Positions 4,993-5,688 of a DNA stretch of 5,688 nt are shown in pieces. This DNA is from Planctomycetota bacterium (GTDB lineage Bacteria > Planctomycetota > SZUA-567). Made by a program: the position numbers and the translations under genes. The notes under the pieces are model-generated. The model saw nothing but the letters and a program-made list of their open reading frames with translations, searched no databases and was not told the origin of the DNA. The stretch spans positions 1 to 5,688 of the forward strand of contig JAJBSZ010000159.1 in the NCBI GenBank assembly GCA_020861125.1, given 5' to 3'. Each line of letters opens with the position of its first letter. Position 1 is the stretch's first letter.

Positions 4993-5688
4993 GTACGAAA
5001 AGCACCCGCGAAGCGGCGGTTCGCGCCCTGGTGGAAGCGGCGGCAACCGACCCCCGTATCGTCGTGGTTTCCCCCGACGCCATGCTGGCCGGCAGGATGG
5101 TGCCGTTCCAAGAGAAATTTCCGTCACGCTTTTTCGAGGTGGGCATCGCTGAACAGAATGCCGTCGACGTGGCGGCGGGTCTCGCCACCACCGGTTTGGT
5201 GCCGGTGGTGATCAGCTACGCCGGTTTCCTGACGATGCGGGCCTGTGAGATGATCCGGACGTTCGTCGCCTACCCCGGTCTCAACGTGAAATTCATCGGT
5301 CTCAACGGCGGCATGCTTGGTGGAGAACGGGAAGGGGTGACCCACCAGTTCTACGAGGACGTCGGCATTCTCCGGTCCATGCCGGGGGTGGCGATCCTCA
5401 CGCCGGCCGACGCCGGCCAGGCGTTCCAGGCCGCACGGGCCATGCTGACGGTGCCCGGACCCGTCTACCTCCGTCTGGGAAGCGGACGGGAACCGGAAGT
5501 ATTTCCAGAGGACACGCCGTTCACCTTCGGCACGATCCGCGAGGTGGTCCGCCATGGCGACGACCTTGCCATATTCGCGTCGGGCTTTATCATGAACCGG
5601 GCGCTGGCGGCGGCGGAGCGGTTGGCGGGGGAGGGCATTCGGGCCACCCTGGTGGACGTCGCCACCGTGAAGCCCCTGGACACGGAGG
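4989..5688 (+). CDS. Transketolase, C-terminal subunit (partial, runs off the window)
   Basis: Second half of the split transketolase: 233 residues are visible from the ATG at 4989, roughly three quarters of the usual 300-320. The pyrimidine-binding domain spans about residues 5-170, with FEVGIAEQN (49-57) carrying the catalytic Glu55, then YAGF (77-80), GVTHQ with His119, and an LRSMPGV...LTPAD block (128-141). The C-terminal domain begins near 180, and the frame is open at the edge after VKPLDTE. Cofactor and catalytic residues are intact. By-eye alignment to yeast transketolase, however, places Ala34, Asn106 or Gly107, and Ser165 where Ser386, His469 and Arg528 bind the substrate phosphate; only Arg7 (yeast Arg359) seems kept. 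The ATG overlaps the partner's stop, and GGGAG (4977-4981) lies seven bases upstream. Alternatives such as 1-deoxyxylulose-5-phosphate synthase or a dehydrogenase E1 subunit are disfavoured by the paired N-terminal gene. Confidence 0.95.
   Translation, partial: MSTKSTREAAVRALVEAAATDPRIVVVSPDAMLAGRMVPFQEKFPSRFFEVGIAEQNAVDVAAGLATTGLVPVVISYAGFLTMRACEMIRTFVAYPGLNVKFIGLNGGMLGGEREGVTHQFYEDVGILRSMPGVAILTPADAGQAFQAARAMLTVPGPVYLRLGSGREPEVFPEDTPFTFGTIREVVRHGDDLAIFASGFIMNRALAAAERLAGEGIRATLVDVATVKPLDTE

Overview
This 5.7-kb window is one densely packed block of six genes, all on the + strand, cut at both ends. By eye the GC content is about 60%, strongly biased at third codon positions. The Shine-Dalgarno sites are clear, and a periplasmic TRAP-type binding protein implies a Gram-negative (diderm) bacterium. 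Gene content would suit an anaerobic or marine heterotroph, but the sequence alone does not fix the phylum. There are no tRNAs, rRNAs, insertion sequences or CRISPR arrays, and no gene-free stretch longer than about 80 bases.

Layout: (1) positions 1-293, the C-terminal end of a protein resembling the Asp/Glu racemase superfamily; (2) 348-3248, a complete three-part TRAP transporter: periplasmic binding protein (dctP), small membrane subunit (dctQ) and large membrane subunit (dctM); (3) 3293-4177, a metal-dependent TIM-barrel sugar isomerase/epimerase; (4) 4174-4992 and 4989 to the end, the N- and C-terminal halves of a split transketolase, the second running off the window. dctQ/dctM, isomerase/transketolase-N and transketolase-N/transketolase-C each overlap by 4 bases (ATGA), the usual sign of translational coupling. 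The other two internal junctions are short gaps, each with a possible RNA hairpin.

Reading them together (inference): a TRAP system with the usual carboxylate-binding arginines imports an anionic compound. The TIM-barrel enzyme converts it, or a derivative, into a ketose, and the split transketolase transfers a two-carbon unit from that ketose to an aldose acceptor. No kinase lies in the window, and by-eye alignment suggests the transketolase has lost three of the residues that hold the substrate phosphate in classical enzymes. This points to a catabolic module for an acidic or otherwise unusual sugar (for example a sugar acid or sulfonated sugar) rather than a housekeeping pentose phosphate enzyme. 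The split transketolases of D-apiose and sulfoquinovose breakdown are precedents for the arrangement. The actual substrate cannot be read from the sequence.

Smaller points of interest are a three-copy 10-residue repeat forming the extreme C-terminus of DctQ, a hairpin with the dctM stop codon in its loop, a small hairpin covering the dctQ ribosome binding site, and a cysteine pair beside a ligand-binding arginine of DctP.
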